From the NCBI GenBank assembly GCA_037440065.1, contig JBBIUV010000016.1:186001-250000 (forward strand): a stretch of DNA of 64,000 nucleotides. The letters run 5' to 3'. Below the pieces are notes generated by a model that was given only the letters and a program-made list of their open reading frames with translations, was not told the origin of the DNA and ran no database searches. Positions 38,034 to 47,909 of this stretch are shown here, piece after piece. Positions within the stretch are counted from its first letter, which is position 1, and each line of letters opens with the position of its first letter. The stretch is from UBA1563 sp037440065. GTDB taxonomy: Bacteria; Bacteroidota; Ignavibacteria; Ignavibacteriales; Ignavibacteriaceae. The position numbers and the translations under genes are program-made.

Positions 38034-40759
38034 CAACGAATAGTAAAAGTTATTATCTCATTATTGTCGTATTGCTAATCTTGCAAGGACAACCTATTGC
38101 ACAAGAATCGTATCAGATCGTTTTCGACAAAAAATATTCTGAACTTCCATTCGGGATACGATTCGAATACTCCGGGAGCTACTCTGCGGCTTCATTCGAT
38201 GTAAGCGGAAAGGATTTTTTATTCTCTTCATTCAATGATTCTAAAATTTATAAATTTAACAATGAAAAGAATCAATTTATTCTTATTGCAGAAAGAGGTG
38301 CTATTAATCTTCAAGAAGAATTATCTTCCCGGCAATCTCAAAGTGACAATAGACTTGAAAACAATTATCCTGAATTAATCCTAAAAAAAATATTCAAGAA
38401 TGAGTTAACCCTTCTAAAAGATAGAGGTGGCTTGTTAGATGGGGCAAATGGCGAGCAAATTAAAATAGTAGTTGAAAAAAACGAAGCGCTTTCTATTAAG
38501 GTTAATATTCCAGAAATAAATTTTCTTAGAAAAATTAGTTTCCCATCAAATTTAGCTTGCGCCGAATTAATAGGCATTGATGGAAATGGAAATACTTTTG
38601 TTATAGTTGAAACATATCTTTCTCAAATACCTTTGGAAGTAAAAAGGGAAGTCTATGCACTTTCGAAGTTCGGAGATGTTCAATCGGTTTTGGAAATTCC
38701 TCTCGCAAAATTTATTTACACGTTAAGAGATCTACAGATAGATGCGGATGGAAATTTGTATCACCTTTATTCAGATGAAAAGGGAATTAAAATTTTCCGT
38801 TGGAGCGGATTGACAAAATCCATTTCAACAACCGTTCATTATCCAGCGGAGTTTAACAAAATTTCTCTTCCGAAAGTTCTACCTAATTTGTCTGAACCTG
38901 AACAACTGATCACTGAAATTAATACTCCGGCAAGCAGAGTAACTGCATTGAAAATTGGGGAAAGTTACGCACTTCATCAATATAAGTGTACTTCAAAAAA
39001 TCTTTCTGTCTCCGACGTTTCAGCGCCGGATGGTGATATGGTGAGAACTCCTTCATGGTTGGTAGTTGGCAGTAATGCACGTGTTGCATACAAATGGGGT
39101 GGATTTAATACTCTTGCTGAATATGATGCAGGACTTGCAAACGAAAAATTTGCTGCCGACATTAATACGGATGGAGTTTCGTCCTATGCGGTGGGTGTTG
39201 ATTGTTCTGGTTTTGTAAGTCGATGTTGGCAAATGGGATCTCACTATTCTACGAGTTCGATGCCGGCAATTACAACACAATATGCAAGTTGGAATGATCT
39301 CAAACCTGGAGACGCGATCCATAAAATTGGACATGTAAGATTATTTATTAACCGGAATCCGAATGGCACTTTAAGAGTTGTTGAATCATCTGCCCGTGGA
39401 TGGGATGTTTCTTATTGGACGTATGCGACTTCCGATTTAACTACGTATACACCTCGTTATTACAACAACATGGAGGTAAATGCTAACTCAAATCAACCTA
39501 ATTTGCTACAAGCAATTGAAAATTACGGTGGAATAATTTCTCTCAATTGGAGCTGCGATACAACCAACATTATTGGTTACAGAGTTTACCATTCAGTCAA
39601 TGGTTCTACTTGGAGTTTGTTGCTTGATGAAAAAACGTGTAACTCGACATCTGTTAATGTTGGGACACAAAATGAAGTTGAGTATTTCAGAATTGCAAGT
39701 GTAAAAATGATTGGGAATGAAATTGTTGAAAGTAACTGGTCAAACAGTATGGGGATTAAAAGAACTGCTACGCCAACTTGTCTTATTGTAGATGGGTATA
39801 AAAGAATCGACGGAAGTTGGCGGGGAGCCGGGCATACCTTTGCGACGAAGTATGGGAAAGCTTTACAAGATACAAAGTATAATTTTGAAACGGTTAGCAA
39901 CAGTAAAGTGCTTGATGGAACTTTTCAGTTGAATAACTTCAAAGTGGTTATTTGGATTTCAGGCGATGAAAGTACGATTGACGAAACTTTTAGTCATGCT
40001 GAACAAAATTTATTGAAGAGCTTTCTTGAAAATGGAGGAAGTTTATTTATCTCCGGAAGTGAGATTGGTTGGGATTTAGGATATAAAGGGGATGCCACCG
40101 ATAAAGACTTTTATAAGAATTATTTTAAAGCAAATTATGTTTCAGATGATGCTGCGACCAATACGGTTTCTGGAGAACAAAATTCGATTTTTGCCGGATT
40201 GGAATTTTACTTTGGGCAAACTTATGAAGAAGATTATCCGGACGTGATAAGTCCTTTTGGAGGAAGTGTGGCTTGCTTGCGCTATAGTAACGGAACAAGC
40301 GCTGGGATTCTCTTCAGTGGAAAATTTGGATCGTCCGATAAAATTGGAAAAGTTATTTATCTCTCTTTTCCGTTAGAAACCATTTCTGATGATCCCGCTT
40401 TCAAAAATGTTTTAACTGCCTCAATGGATTTCTTCGGTTCACCAACTGCTGTGAATGAATTAGGAAACAAAAATCCAACTGCATTTTATCTTGGACAGAA
40501 TTTCCCGAATCCCTTTAATCCAAGTACGGTAATTAGTTATGAGTTACCGGAAAGGTGTTTCGTTAATTTGAAGGTTTACGATATTCTAGGAAATGAGGTT
40601 GCTACTTTAGTCAATGAAGAAAAGCCGGCTGGAATTTATCAAGAAGAATTTTCGATTAAAGAAAGACCACTTACAGGTGTGAATGCTAGTGGAATTTACT
40701 ACTATAGACTTACCGTAAATAATTTTATACAAACAAAAAAAATGTTATACCTGAAATAG
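38030..40759 (+). CDS. T9SS cargo: NlpC/P60-like peptidase with FnIII and GATase-like domains
   Basis: A 909-residue exported enzyme-like protein starting with GTG inside GTGA. Residues about 30-330 are a propeller-like N-terminal region. A NlpC/P60-type (CHAP-like) cysteine peptidase follows: YKWGGF, then GVDCSGFVSRCW with Cys392, LKPGDAIHKIGHVRLF with His435, and RVVESSARGWDV. This suggests cleavage of peptidoglycan peptides or similar amide bonds. A FnIII-like domain (about 485-580) precedes an unannotated alpha/beta domain (about 585-790; FLENGGSLFISGSEIGWDL) resembling the glutamine-amidotransferase-like fold of Bacteroidota surface enzymes. The tail is a full T9SS domain (NFPNPFNPSTVISYELPERC to MLYLK). 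Coupled to the upstream lipoprotein. Confidence 0.78.
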   Translation: MTTNSKSYYLIIVVLLILQGQPIAQESYQIVFDKKYSELPFGIRFEYSGSYSAASFDVSGKDFLFSSFNDSKIYKFNNEKNQFILIAERGAINLQEELSSRQSQSDNRLENNYPELILKKIFKNELTLLKDRGGLLDGANGEQIKIVVEKNEALSIKVNIPEINFLRKISFPSNLACAELIGIDGNGNTFVIVETYLSQIPLEVKREVYALSKFGDVQSVLEIPLAKFIYTLRDLQIDADGNLYHLYSDEKGIKIFRWSGLTKSISTTVHYPAEFNKISLPKVLPNLSEPEQLITEINTPASRVTALKIGESYALHQYKCTSKNLSVSDVSAPDGDMVRTPSWLVVGSNARVAYKWGGFNTLAEYDAGLANEKFAADINTDGVSSYAVGVDCSGFVSRCWQMGSHYSTSSMPAITTQYASWNDLKPGDAIHKIGHVRLFINRNPNGTLRVVESSARGWDVSYWTYATSDLTTYTPRYYNNMEVNANSNQPNLLQAIENYGGIISLNWSCDTTNIIGYRVYHSVNGSTWSLLLDEKTCNSTSVNVGTQNEVEYFRIASVKMIGNEIVESNWSNSMGIKRTATPTCLIVDGYKRIDGSWRGAGHTFATKYGKALQDTKYNFETVSNSKVLDGTFQLNNFKVVIWISGDESTIDETFSHAEQNLLKSFLENGGSLFISGSEIGWDLGYKGDATDKDFYKNYFKANYVSDDAATNTVSGEQNSIFAGLEFYFGQTYEEDYPDVISPFGGSVACLRYSNGTSAGILFSGKFGSSDKIGKVIYLSFPLETISDDPAFKNVLTASMDFFGSPTAVNELGNKNPTAFYLGQNFPNPFNPSTVISYELPERCFVNLKVYDILGNEVATLVNEEKPAGIYQEEFSIKERPLTGVNASGIYYYRLTVNNFIQTKKMLYLK

Positions 40760-40806
40760 GTAGCCGGGAACAATTCGATGAGTGAGATAAATATGGGGTA
40801 TTTTAC

Positions 40807-40835
40807 TTGACATTAATGGCATATTTTAATAAAAT
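40807..40835 (+). promoter_or_regulatory. Sigma70-type promoter
   Basis: TTGACA (40807-40812), 17-nt spacer, TAAAAT (40830-40835). This is the best classical -35/-10 pair noticed in the window. Initiation would fall near 40842, downstream of the ATG at 40839, which argues for the ATG at 40875 as start of the next gene. Confidence 0.5.
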
Positions 40836-40874
40836 TAGATGTCCATTCTCAAAAAAAATAAGAAGGTAAGCATT

Positions 40875-42356
40875 ATGCGAAAAAATTATTTCATTATGTT
40901 TCTTTTATCCTTGATCTTCTTTTCAATTCAAAATACTTCTGCGCAAACCTTTGATGGAAAATGGCAATGTTCTTATGCTACTTGGGACAATGCTGAAGCA
41001 AATGCCACAGGAACAAACACTGTCAATGTTGCAGCGGTCAGAGAAAATACTTTTTTCGCTTTGATCGGATCTTTATCGAGAGCAATTGCTTTTCCAATTG
41101 GATATAGAGACGCAACGGATTCTACTGGACGATTAGGCTATGTTCCTTATTCTCCTTATCAGCCACCTTTTGTTAAAGATAGTTTAGAAGTTTACTGGAC
41201 CAATCCTGATAACGGATTTGATAACGCATTGGCAAAACGTACACTCGGTATTGCCGCTACACCAGATTCACTTGCGTTCATTACAAGTAATGACGACAAT
41301 CATAATATTCTTGTTTTTAAAATGGGTGCAGACAGTGTATATTCAACACCATACCGTATGGAAACCGGAACAACCGACAGAATTCACGGAATTACGGTTG
41401 CCGATAATGGATATGTATTTATGACCACGTATGGTGCAGATATTGAAATCGCTTCTGTTAAAATTTATAAAGGCATAAATGATGATTCGCAATGGAGTGA
41501 TCTCCATAATTCTAACCCGGTGCTGTCATTTCCACTTCCAGAAGTCGGAAGAGCTTTAGACATTGCTGTCAACGGAGATGCATCCCTGCTTTACGTTGCA
41601 AATTATACCGCGCGCAAAGTTTATCTTTATACCGGCAGCCCTACTGCAGGTTATACTATTTACAGTAATTTTAATTTCGAGGTTACCGATACTCAAGCAG
41701 TGGATGGTACAAAAGGTGGTCCTACCGGATTAGCTTTCTTGAAGAAAAACAATCTACTCTTTGTAAGTGTTGACTCTTATGGAAGTGGTACGTATGATAT
41801 GGGAAGATTCTATATTGTTAATCCAAACACAGGCGAAAAATTAGATACGTGCGATATTGCGCAATGGAATTTAGAAACATTCGGCGTAACTAATAACAGA
41901 ACGAATGACGGAAAATTCCCCACCGGCTCAGGATATACTTCAGTGTATGGAATTGATGTAGATGCCGCGGGAAATGTTTATACACCAAGCTACAACGGCT
42001 GGACAGCTGAAAAATGGGCCTATACAGGTCAACTTCCAACAATTCCGATTACAGTACTTAGTGTTGAAAAAGTTGAAGGAATAAATCCATCCACATTTAA
42101 TTTGGCACAAAATTATCCTAATCCTTTTAATCCTTCAACTACAATAAAGTTTGGAGTTTCTGAACAAACGAAAGTCAGTTTAAAAATTTATGATATAAAA
42201 GGAGCTTTAGTGGCTACCCTGCTGAATGAAGCTGACTTCGAAAAGGGAAACTATAAGGTTTCTTTTGATGCCGCGAATTTAGCCTCTGGAACCTATGTTT
42301 ACACATTGACTAGTGGAAATAAACAGTTATCTAACAAAATGATCTTCTTAAAATAA
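40875..42356 (+). CDS. T9SS cargo: beta-propeller-like protein
   Basis: A 493-residue secreted protein. ATG 40875 is chosen because it begins the signal peptide MRKNYFIMFLLSLIFFSIQNTSAQ and because a promoter lies just upstream. The body is YVTN/NHL-like: repeated stretches such as GITVADNGYVFMTTYGADIE, ALDIAVNGDASLLYVANYT, LAFLKKNNLLFVSVDSYG and YGIDVDAAGNVYTPSYNG indicate propeller blades. The T9SS domain spans NYPNPFNPSTTIKFGVSEQ to NKMIFLK. No enzyme motif is visible. The next gene, with a similar propeller-like stretch, starts 17 nt downstream, so the two likely form an operon. Confidence 0.85.
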   Translation: MRKNYFIMFLLSLIFFSIQNTSAQTFDGKWQCSYATWDNAEANATGTNTVNVAAVRENTFFALIGSLSRAIAFPIGYRDATDSTGRLGYVPYSPYQPPFVKDSLEVYWTNPDNGFDNALAKRTLGIAATPDSLAFITSNDDNHNILVFKMGADSVYSTPYRMETGTTDRIHGITVADNGYVFMTTYGADIEIASVKIYKGINDDSQWSDLHNSNPVLSFPLPEVGRALDIAVNGDASLLYVANYTARKVYLYTGSPTAGYTIYSNFNFEVTDTQAVDGTKGGPTGLAFLKKNNLLFVSVDSYGSGTYDMGRFYIVNPNTGEKLDTCDIAQWNLETFGVTNNRTNDGKFPTGSGYTSVYGIDVDAAGNVYTPSYNGWTAEKWAYTGQLPTIPITVLSVEKVEGINPSTFNLAQNYPNPFNPSTTIKFGVSEQTKVSLKIYDIKGALVATLLNEADFEKGNYKVSFDAANLASGTYVYTLTSGNKQLSNKMIFLK

Positions 42357-42372
42357 AATAAGGAATAGTTCA

Positions 42373-45030
42373 ATGAAAAAAGTCACAACAACATTATTTC
42401 TTTTTGTTGCTCTGATGTTCTCTCTGAATGACATCGTAAAAGCCGATGTTTATCCATTTTACATCAGAGTTACTCAGCCAACGAATGAAACTCCGTTTGA
42501 TGGAAGTTTTACAGATGGAACCGCTGCTGCGATCCGTTTTTATACTCCATTCTCAACGGTAACTTTTTCTGCTACGGTAAAAATTTACAGTGGAAATATT
42601 GCTGTAAAAACAATAACGAAAACCGATTTATCAGGTACAGACAATTATGTATTATGGGATGGCAGCACTGATGCAAACACAGCAGCTGCAAACGGATCTT
42701 ATACAGTTGAAATTTCAACGACGCAAAATACAGCAGCAACCGCATACACCGTACACGATGCTGGTGATGTTGCTGTTGGGCTATCAACCCGCGGTGTAAC
42801 TGTTGTTAATGACCCAAGATCCAGAAACAACGGATTTGCTTATGGAATTAACAATGGTAGTGGCGCTAATCCTTGGGGATTTATTGGATTAGGAAGAGTA
42901 GCCATGACCGGTCAACTTTTTGGCCATGCACCTGATTCAGCTTCTCTCCCAACAACTGGAAGTGTTGCGCTTGGTGGTAATAATAGACGTTATTCTCCCA
43001 CCTACGCGCAGGATGGTTATATATATTCTGTTGCATATGCAGAGAAGCGAATTATGAGATTTCATCCTGATTCTTTGGTTAATGAATTTTTTACTCCTGA
43101 TACAATTCCTACAACAGGAACACTTTTGGATGTTGAAGTTGTTGGACAGGGTGCTACCAAAGGAATGATCGTAACTTCTACTACTCAAGTGTTATATGCT
43201 TCAATTGGAGATAGTGTAACTTATAGAGGGCAGTGGCAAGTATTATTAACCGCTGAAACCGGAATGACTTTTTGGTCGATAAAAACTGGTGGACACGGCG
43301 ATCAAAAGCATCTTTTCTTAGTTGTTCGTTCAGCTTTGGCAAACATTATGGATGCCGTATTTAAATTTGATTTTACCTCAGGTATAACTGCAAAAACTTT
43401 TGCAGATACGGTTTGGGGAGCGCACTTCGTTGATGGCGATGCTGTTTCACTTGCCTTCAGATCAGGTAATACAGCTGCTGAAGATGTACTTTATCTAACC
43501 TTAGATAAAGCGGGTGCCGGAACAGATGTGAGTGGTATTTATGCTATTACTAATCTTGATGCCGCTACTCCGACAGTTGCTGTAGCTTTCGCTGATCCTG
43601 ATAACAATACTTCTTCTTCAAGAGGTGAGGCTGCGGTTGATTACGGCGGAAATGTTATTTATTTCGAAAACTCGAATGAACAAATTTTTGTTCTTGAACC
43701 ACCAACTGTAAATCTTTCATCTACAATTACCGGACCTGATCCAGTTGCTATTACCAGTTCTGGCATCGTTACTCCTCCAATCACAATTGCAGAAGCAAAA
43801 GTAGATGCAAATGCTGACGGTAAACCTGATAAATTAAATCAAGTTGTAACGGTTATTGGTACAGTAAATTCAGTGAACACGCAAACAACTGGAACTCAAT
43901 ACACAGTGCAAGATGCGACAGGTGGAATTGCCCTTTACAAAGGTGGAACCGTTGTAACTTACAATGTAGGTGATGTTTTGCAAATCACCGGTGCGGTTGC
44001 TTTTTATAATGGATTGGATGAAATAACCCCTACCGATATTACAACAGGAGTTATGAAACTTGATTCAAATAAAACCGTTGATCCGGTTGTACTAACAATC
44101 AGTGATTACCTTGCCAACGGTGAAAAATATGAAAGTATGCTGATCCAATTAAATGGTGTTGCAAAAACAAGCGACTCACCTGCTTGGCCAGCTGCTGGCT
44201 CGAATGTTAATTTGAACATCTGGGATGGTAAAGACAAACTCGTTTTACGTATTGATAAAGATACCCAGATAGATGACAGTGTTGAAGTCAAGTGGCCTGT
44301 AAACGTTAAAGGCGTTGCATCGCAATTCACTTCAGCTGCTCCGTATGTGGACGGTTATCAGATAATACCTAGTTTCTATGCGGATTTTACTCAGAACGTA
44401 CCTGTTGCACCACTTCCAACTTTCCATCTTGCAACCCCGACGAACGATGCTGTTGTAGAAATTACAGATTCAAATGCGACCTATAAAGCAACCTGGAATA
44501 AAGCGGTCGATTTCAACAACGATGTACTCATCTATCAATTCGTTCTGTTGAATCCTGTAAAAACTAGCGGTGTGTTAAATGATACAGTTTATTCTTATAC
44601 CGGAACTCAAGCACTTAGCTGGATGGGAACTGCTGATACACTCCACTCTAAATGGACAGTAAAAACAAAAGGTAAAGAAGCGGCACTTGTTTCAAGTGTT
44701 GATACTTTCAATATCACTTTTATTAGAAAAATTCCAGTTGGTATAAACGACAATATTGTACCGAATGAATTTTATGTAAATCAGAATTATCCTAATCCAT
44801 TTAACCCGAGTACTACAATTTCCTTCGGCTTGCCAAAAGAAAGTTTTGTTGACTTAAGAGTTTATAATGTTTTAGGGCAGGAAGTGGCTGTACTGATTAG
44901 CAATCAAATTAGAAAAGCTGGCAGCCAGCAGGTAAAATTTGATGCATACGGTCTCTCAAGCGGAACCTATATTTATCGTTTGAAAACCGACAATCAAGTG
45001 GTTACTAAAAAAATGATTCTCATGAAATAA
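42373..45030 (+). CDS. T9SS cargo: FlgD-like, propeller and OB-fold domains
   Basis: An 885-residue secreted protein with signal peptide MKKVTTTLFLFVALMFSLND. A FlgD-type Ig domain lies at about 25-120 (ATVKIYSGNIAVKTI, VLWDGSTDANTAAANGSYTV). A propeller-like middle follows (about 130-455), then a nucleic-acid-type OB-fold of the YhcR/DUF5689 kind at about 475-685 (VVTVIGTVNSVNTQTTGTQY, YTVQDATGGIALYKGG, YESMLIQLNGV). Next come an Ig-like stretch and the T9SS domain NYPNPFNPSTTISFGLPKE to MILMK. OB-folds of this type accompany secreted nucleases, but no nuclease domain is seen here. It is co-transcribed with the preceding propeller gene and followed by a strong terminator. Confidence 0.83.
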   Translation: MKKVTTTLFLFVALMFSLNDIVKADVYPFYIRVTQPTNETPFDGSFTDGTAAAIRFYTPFSTVTFSATVKIYSGNIAVKTITKTDLSGTDNYVLWDGSTDANTAAANGSYTVEISTTQNTAATAYTVHDAGDVAVGLSTRGVTVVNDPRSRNNGFAYGINNGSGANPWGFIGLGRVAMTGQLFGHAPDSASLPTTGSVALGGNNRRYSPTYAQDGYIYSVAYAEKRIMRFHPDSLVNEFFTPDTIPTTGTLLDVEVVGQGATKGMIVTSTTQVLYASIGDSVTYRGQWQVLLTAETGMTFWSIKTGGHGDQKHLFLVVRSALANIMDAVFKFDFTSGITAKTFADTVWGAHFVDGDAVSLAFRSGNTAAEDVLYLTLDKAGAGTDVSGIYAITNLDAATPTVAVAFADPDNNTSSSRGEAAVDYGGNVIYFENSNEQIFVLEPPTVNLSSTITGPDPVAITSSGIVTPPITIAEAKVDANADGKPDKLNQVVTVIGTVNSVNTQTTGTQYTVQDATGGIALYKGGTVVTYNVGDVLQITGAVAFYNGLDEITPTDITTGVMKLDSNKTVDPVVLTISDYLANGEKYESMLIQLNGVAKTSDSPAWPAAGSNVNLNIWDGKDKLVLRIDKDTQIDDSVEVKWPVNVKGVASQFTSAAPYVDGYQIIPSFYADFTQNVPVAPLPTFHLATPTNDAVVEITDSNATYKATWNKAVDFNNDVLIYQFVLLNPVKTSGVLNDTVYSYTGTQALSWMGTADTLHSKWTVKTKGKEAALVSSVDTFNITFIRKIPVGINDNIVPNEFYVNQNYPNPFNPSTTISFGLPKESFVDLRVYNVLGQEVAVLISNQIRKAGSQQVKFDAYGLSSGTYIYRLKTDNQVVTKKMILMK

Positions 45031-45042
45031 TTTGTTCACTTT

Positions 45043-45083
45043 GGCTGTCTCAATTAATTGAATTGAGACAGCCATTTTTTTTT
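45043..45083 (+). terminator. Strong rho-independent terminator
   Basis: GGCTGTCTCAATT (45043-45055) and AATTGAGACAGCC (45061-45073) form a perfect 13-bp stem with a 5-nt loop and are followed by nine T. Confidence 0.92.
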
Positions 45084-45166
45084 GCCCGTTCCTCCGACAC
45101 GCCACTAATCACTTTATCTTACCGCTCATAATCATTGTTCAAATACCGGAGGTAATTTTTCTATTT

Positions 45167-45196
45167 TTGACACAGTAAAAAATCAGTTCATAAAGA
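45167..45196 (+). promoter_or_regulatory. Candidate promoter of the efflux operon
   Basis: TTGACA at 45167-45172 followed after 18 nt by TAAAGA. Overlapping it is TATTTTTG (45162-45169), which also fits the Bacteroidota -7 form TAnnTTTG. Which is used cannot be told. Confidence 0.25.
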
Positions 45197-45238
45197 ATTA
45201 TCAAGAGTTCTAACAGTGAAATGTTAATGGAGAAACAT

Positions 45239-46579
45239 ATGCGAAAAGGAATCATTTTTAGTTTACTTATTTTTTGTGCAACAACTATTTTCCCGCAGAA
45301 AACTCTCTCTCTTTCTGAAGTTGTGAAGATCGCATTGCAAAAAAATACGATTCTTCAAAAGGCCGAACAGGGGATTAAACTTTACGAATCAGGAGTGAAG
45401 GCTGCATACGGTGGACTTCTTCCTTCTGTATCCGCCAGCGGTGGTTGGAATTGGTCCCGTTCTGTTGAAGAAGGAGGCGATTATATTTTTAACGGATTTA
45501 CTTTCACTGCTCCCAAAAAAATTGTTCAAAGCAGAGGTTACTCAGCAGGAGCTTCGGCGAATCTAATGTTGTTTGACGGACTTTCGAACTTTGCCAATAT
45601 TTCAAGAAGTAAAAACAGTCTTGATGCAGCAAAATTCAGTCTTGAAAGAACGAGACAAAGTTTAGCATATCAGGCTATTAGCGGATTTTACGACGTAATT
45701 AATGCAAAGAAGTTGATGGATGTAAAAGAGCAAGATCTAAAATGGAACCAGAAAAATTATGAGATTATTCTTGAGCGAAACAAACTTGGGAACGTTACTT
45801 TAGCTGATGTTTACTCACAACAGGTAAAAGTTGGTAATGCAGAATTAGAACTGATCAGAGCAAAAAATAATTACGAAACAGTAAAATCGGAATATCTTTA
45901 TAACCTTGGGCTTGATGTTCTTGAAGATTTTAATTTTGTAGATCCTACAACTGATGGGAAAGATTTAGTAGTTGATATGATTAAACTAGATCCAAACTTA
46001 AAAATTTTGGTGGAAAAAGCATTGAGTAACCGCTCAGATTTTAAAAGCGCTCAACTTGATTTTGAAGGAGCTTTAGATGGAGTAACCATGGCAAAAGCTG
46101 GACATCTTCCAACGCTTTCAAATTATTACGATTACAGCACAAGAGCTACGTCTCCCAGTGGAATGTTTAAGAGTTATACAACAACTGTTGGTTTAAGTCT
46201 AAATATTCCGATCTTCTCAGGATTCAGTGTTGAGAACAGAGTTCAGCAAGCTGAAGTTGATGCAAAGAATAAAGAAATAGACATGAGTGACCTTGAACGT
46301 CAGATTAAAAAAGAAATGCAGAAAACCTATCTCGATCTTCAGGCAAGTGAAAAACGACTTGATGTAAGTAAGAACAATGTTACGGCAGCTTCAGAAAATA
46401 GAAAGATAGAACAAGAAAAATATGCGCTGGGTGCTACGATGCTATTAAATGTCTTAATCGCAAATTCCGATTACACCAATGCACTTACAAACTACGTTAA
46501 TGCACAATTTGAATATGTAAAACTAAAAGAACAGCTTGAGTATTCACTCGGCATTCTTGATTATAAAAAATTTGAATAA
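45239..46579 (+). CDS. TolC-family outer-membrane efflux protein
   Basis: A 446-residue outer-membrane channel subunit. ATG 45239 starts the signal peptide MRKGIIFSLLIFCATTIFPQ, with GGAG upstream; two ATGs further upstream are less suitable. The family repeats are visible: LSLSEVVKIALQKNTILQKA at the start of the mature protein, then the second-half copy VEKALSNRSDFKSAQLDFEG, plus the helical VENRVQQAEVDAKNKEIDMS. TolC trimers form the exit duct of tripartite pumps. It is the first gene of a five-gene operon with adaptor, ATPase and two permeases, so it should form a MacAB-TolC-like pump. Confidence 0.94.
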   Translation: MRKGIIFSLLIFCATTIFPQKTLSLSEVVKIALQKNTILQKAEQGIKLYESGVKAAYGGLLPSVSASGGWNWSRSVEEGGDYIFNGFTFTAPKKIVQSRGYSAGASANLMLFDGLSNFANISRSKNSLDAAKFSLERTRQSLAYQAISGFYDVINAKKLMDVKEQDLKWNQKNYEIILERNKLGNVTLADVYSQQVKVGNAELELIRAKNNYETVKSEYLYNLGLDVLEDFNFVDPTTDGKDLVVDMIKLDPNLKILVEKALSNRSDFKSAQLDFEGALDGVTMAKAGHLPTLSNYYDYSTRATSPSGMFKSYTTTVGLSLNIPIFSGFSVENRVQQAEVDAKNKEIDMSDLERQIKKEMQKTYLDLQASEKRLDVSKNNVTAASENRKIEQEKYALGATMLLNVLIANSDYTNALTNYVNAQFEYVKLKEQLEYSLGILDYKKFE

Positions 46580-46602
46580 TATTTATTTCAGGAGAAATAC
46601 TC

Positions 46603-47892
46603 ATGGCAAATGGTAAACAAAAAAAATCAAAAAAGAAATTATACATCTTTGGCGGATTAGGACTTCTTGTATTAGTGCTTGTGTTGGTCGTTATCTTCCA
46701 GGGAAATAAAGAAGAAATCATAAATGTGCAGACTGAGAAAGTCGAAAAACGTACCATCACGCAAACAGTTTCTGCAACCGGGAAAATTAATCCTGAGTTT
46801 AAAGTTATAATTACTCCGGAAGTTACGGGTGAGATTGTTCAACTACCTGTGAAAGAAGGACAAGTTGTAAAGAAAGGTGATCTGTTAATAAAAATTAAAG
46901 CTGATGCTTACTTAGCACAGAAACAAAGATCGGAAGCGACTTTATCCGCTGCAAAATCTTCACTCGCTCAACGCAAAGCAGAGTTGGATAAAATTTCTGC
47001 GGATTACAATAGAATGAAAGAACTTCACGCTAAAAAACTTTCAAGTGACGCTGATCTTGAAGCTGCAAAGAGTACTTACCTTTCTACATCAGCAGGTTAT
47101 GAAGCCTCAAAAGCGAATGTTCAACAAAGTGAGGCTTCATTAAGAGAAACAATCGAATCTCTGAATAAAACTACTATTTATTCTCCTATGGCTGGAGTAA
47201 TAACTCAACTAAACGTTGAACTTGGTGAAAGAGTTTTAGGAAGTGGTTTTAGTCAAGGTACAGACATTATGACTGTCTCCGATTTAAGCAGCATGGAAGC
47301 ACGCGTTGATGTTGACGAGAACGATGTTGTGCTGATCTCGGTTGGAGACACTGCCTACATAAAAGTTGACGCTTTTGGGGATAAAGATTTTAAAGGTGTT
47401 GTTACACAAATTGGTAACAGTGCAAAAACCTCTGGCTTAGGTACACAAGAACAAGTTGTAAATTTTGAAGTGCGGATTAGGGTAACCAACCCGGAAAATA
47501 ATTTGCGTCCAGGCATGTCTTGTAATGCCGACATTCGCACAGAAACGGTTAATAATGTTCTCTCAGTTCCATTGCAAAGTGTAACCGCTCGTGGTGATTT
47601 CAATCTTCCTCAGGAAGGGCAAGAAGAAGAAAGTATGGCTCAAGTAATTGAGAAGAAATCAAGTGGCAGCAAGCCGGATGAGATCGTTTTTATCATAGAG
47701 AATGGAAAAGCAAAATCCAAAGTTGTTAAAACCGGGTTAAGTGATGACAACTATATAGAAGTTAAAGAAGGTTTGAAGGGTTCGGAAGAAGTTGTTAGCG
47801 GAAGCTACAGAGCAATTTCGAGAGAATTGAAAAACGGTTCATTAGTAAAGGTAGAAGGCAAGAAAAAATCTTTTACTGAAAAGAAAAATTAA
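46603..47892 (+). CDS. Periplasmic adaptor (HlyD/MacA-like)
   Basis: A 429-residue membrane-fusion protein. It has an N-terminal transmembrane anchor (about 11-30, IFGGLGLLVLVLVLVV), a lipoyl/barrel-sandwich half (GEIVQLPVKEGQVVKKGDLL), a coiled-coil hairpin at about 105-185 (KSSLAQRKAELDKISADYNR) and the second lipoyl half (TTIYSPMAGVITQLNVELGE). The beta-barrel follows (MEARVDVDENDVVLISVGD) and then a C-terminal membrane-proximal domain. It bridges the inner-membrane transporter to TolC. AGGAG lies 8 nt before the ATG. It is 23 nt downstream of the TolC gene. Confidence 0.95.
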   Translation: MANGKQKKSKKKLYIFGGLGLLVLVLVLVVIFQGNKEEIINVQTEKVEKRTITQTVSATGKINPEFKVIITPEVTGEIVQLPVKEGQVVKKGDLLIKIKADAYLAQKQRSEATLSAAKSSLAQRKAELDKISADYNRMKELHAKKLSSDADLEAAKSTYLSTSAGYEASKANVQQSEASLRETIESLNKTTIYSPMAGVITQLNVELGERVLGSGFSQGTDIMTVSDLSSMEARVDVDENDVVLISVGDTAYIKVDAFGDKDFKGVVTQIGNSAKTSGLGTQEQVVNFEVRIRVTNPENNLRPGMSCNADIRTETVNNVLSVPLQSVTARGDFNLPQEGQEEESMAQVIEKKSSGSKPDEIVFIIENGKAKSKVVKTGLSDDNYIEVKEGLKGSEEVVSGSYRAISRELKNGSLVKVEGKKKSFTEKKN

Positions 47893-47909
47893 TCTATTTC
47901 GGAAGTAAA

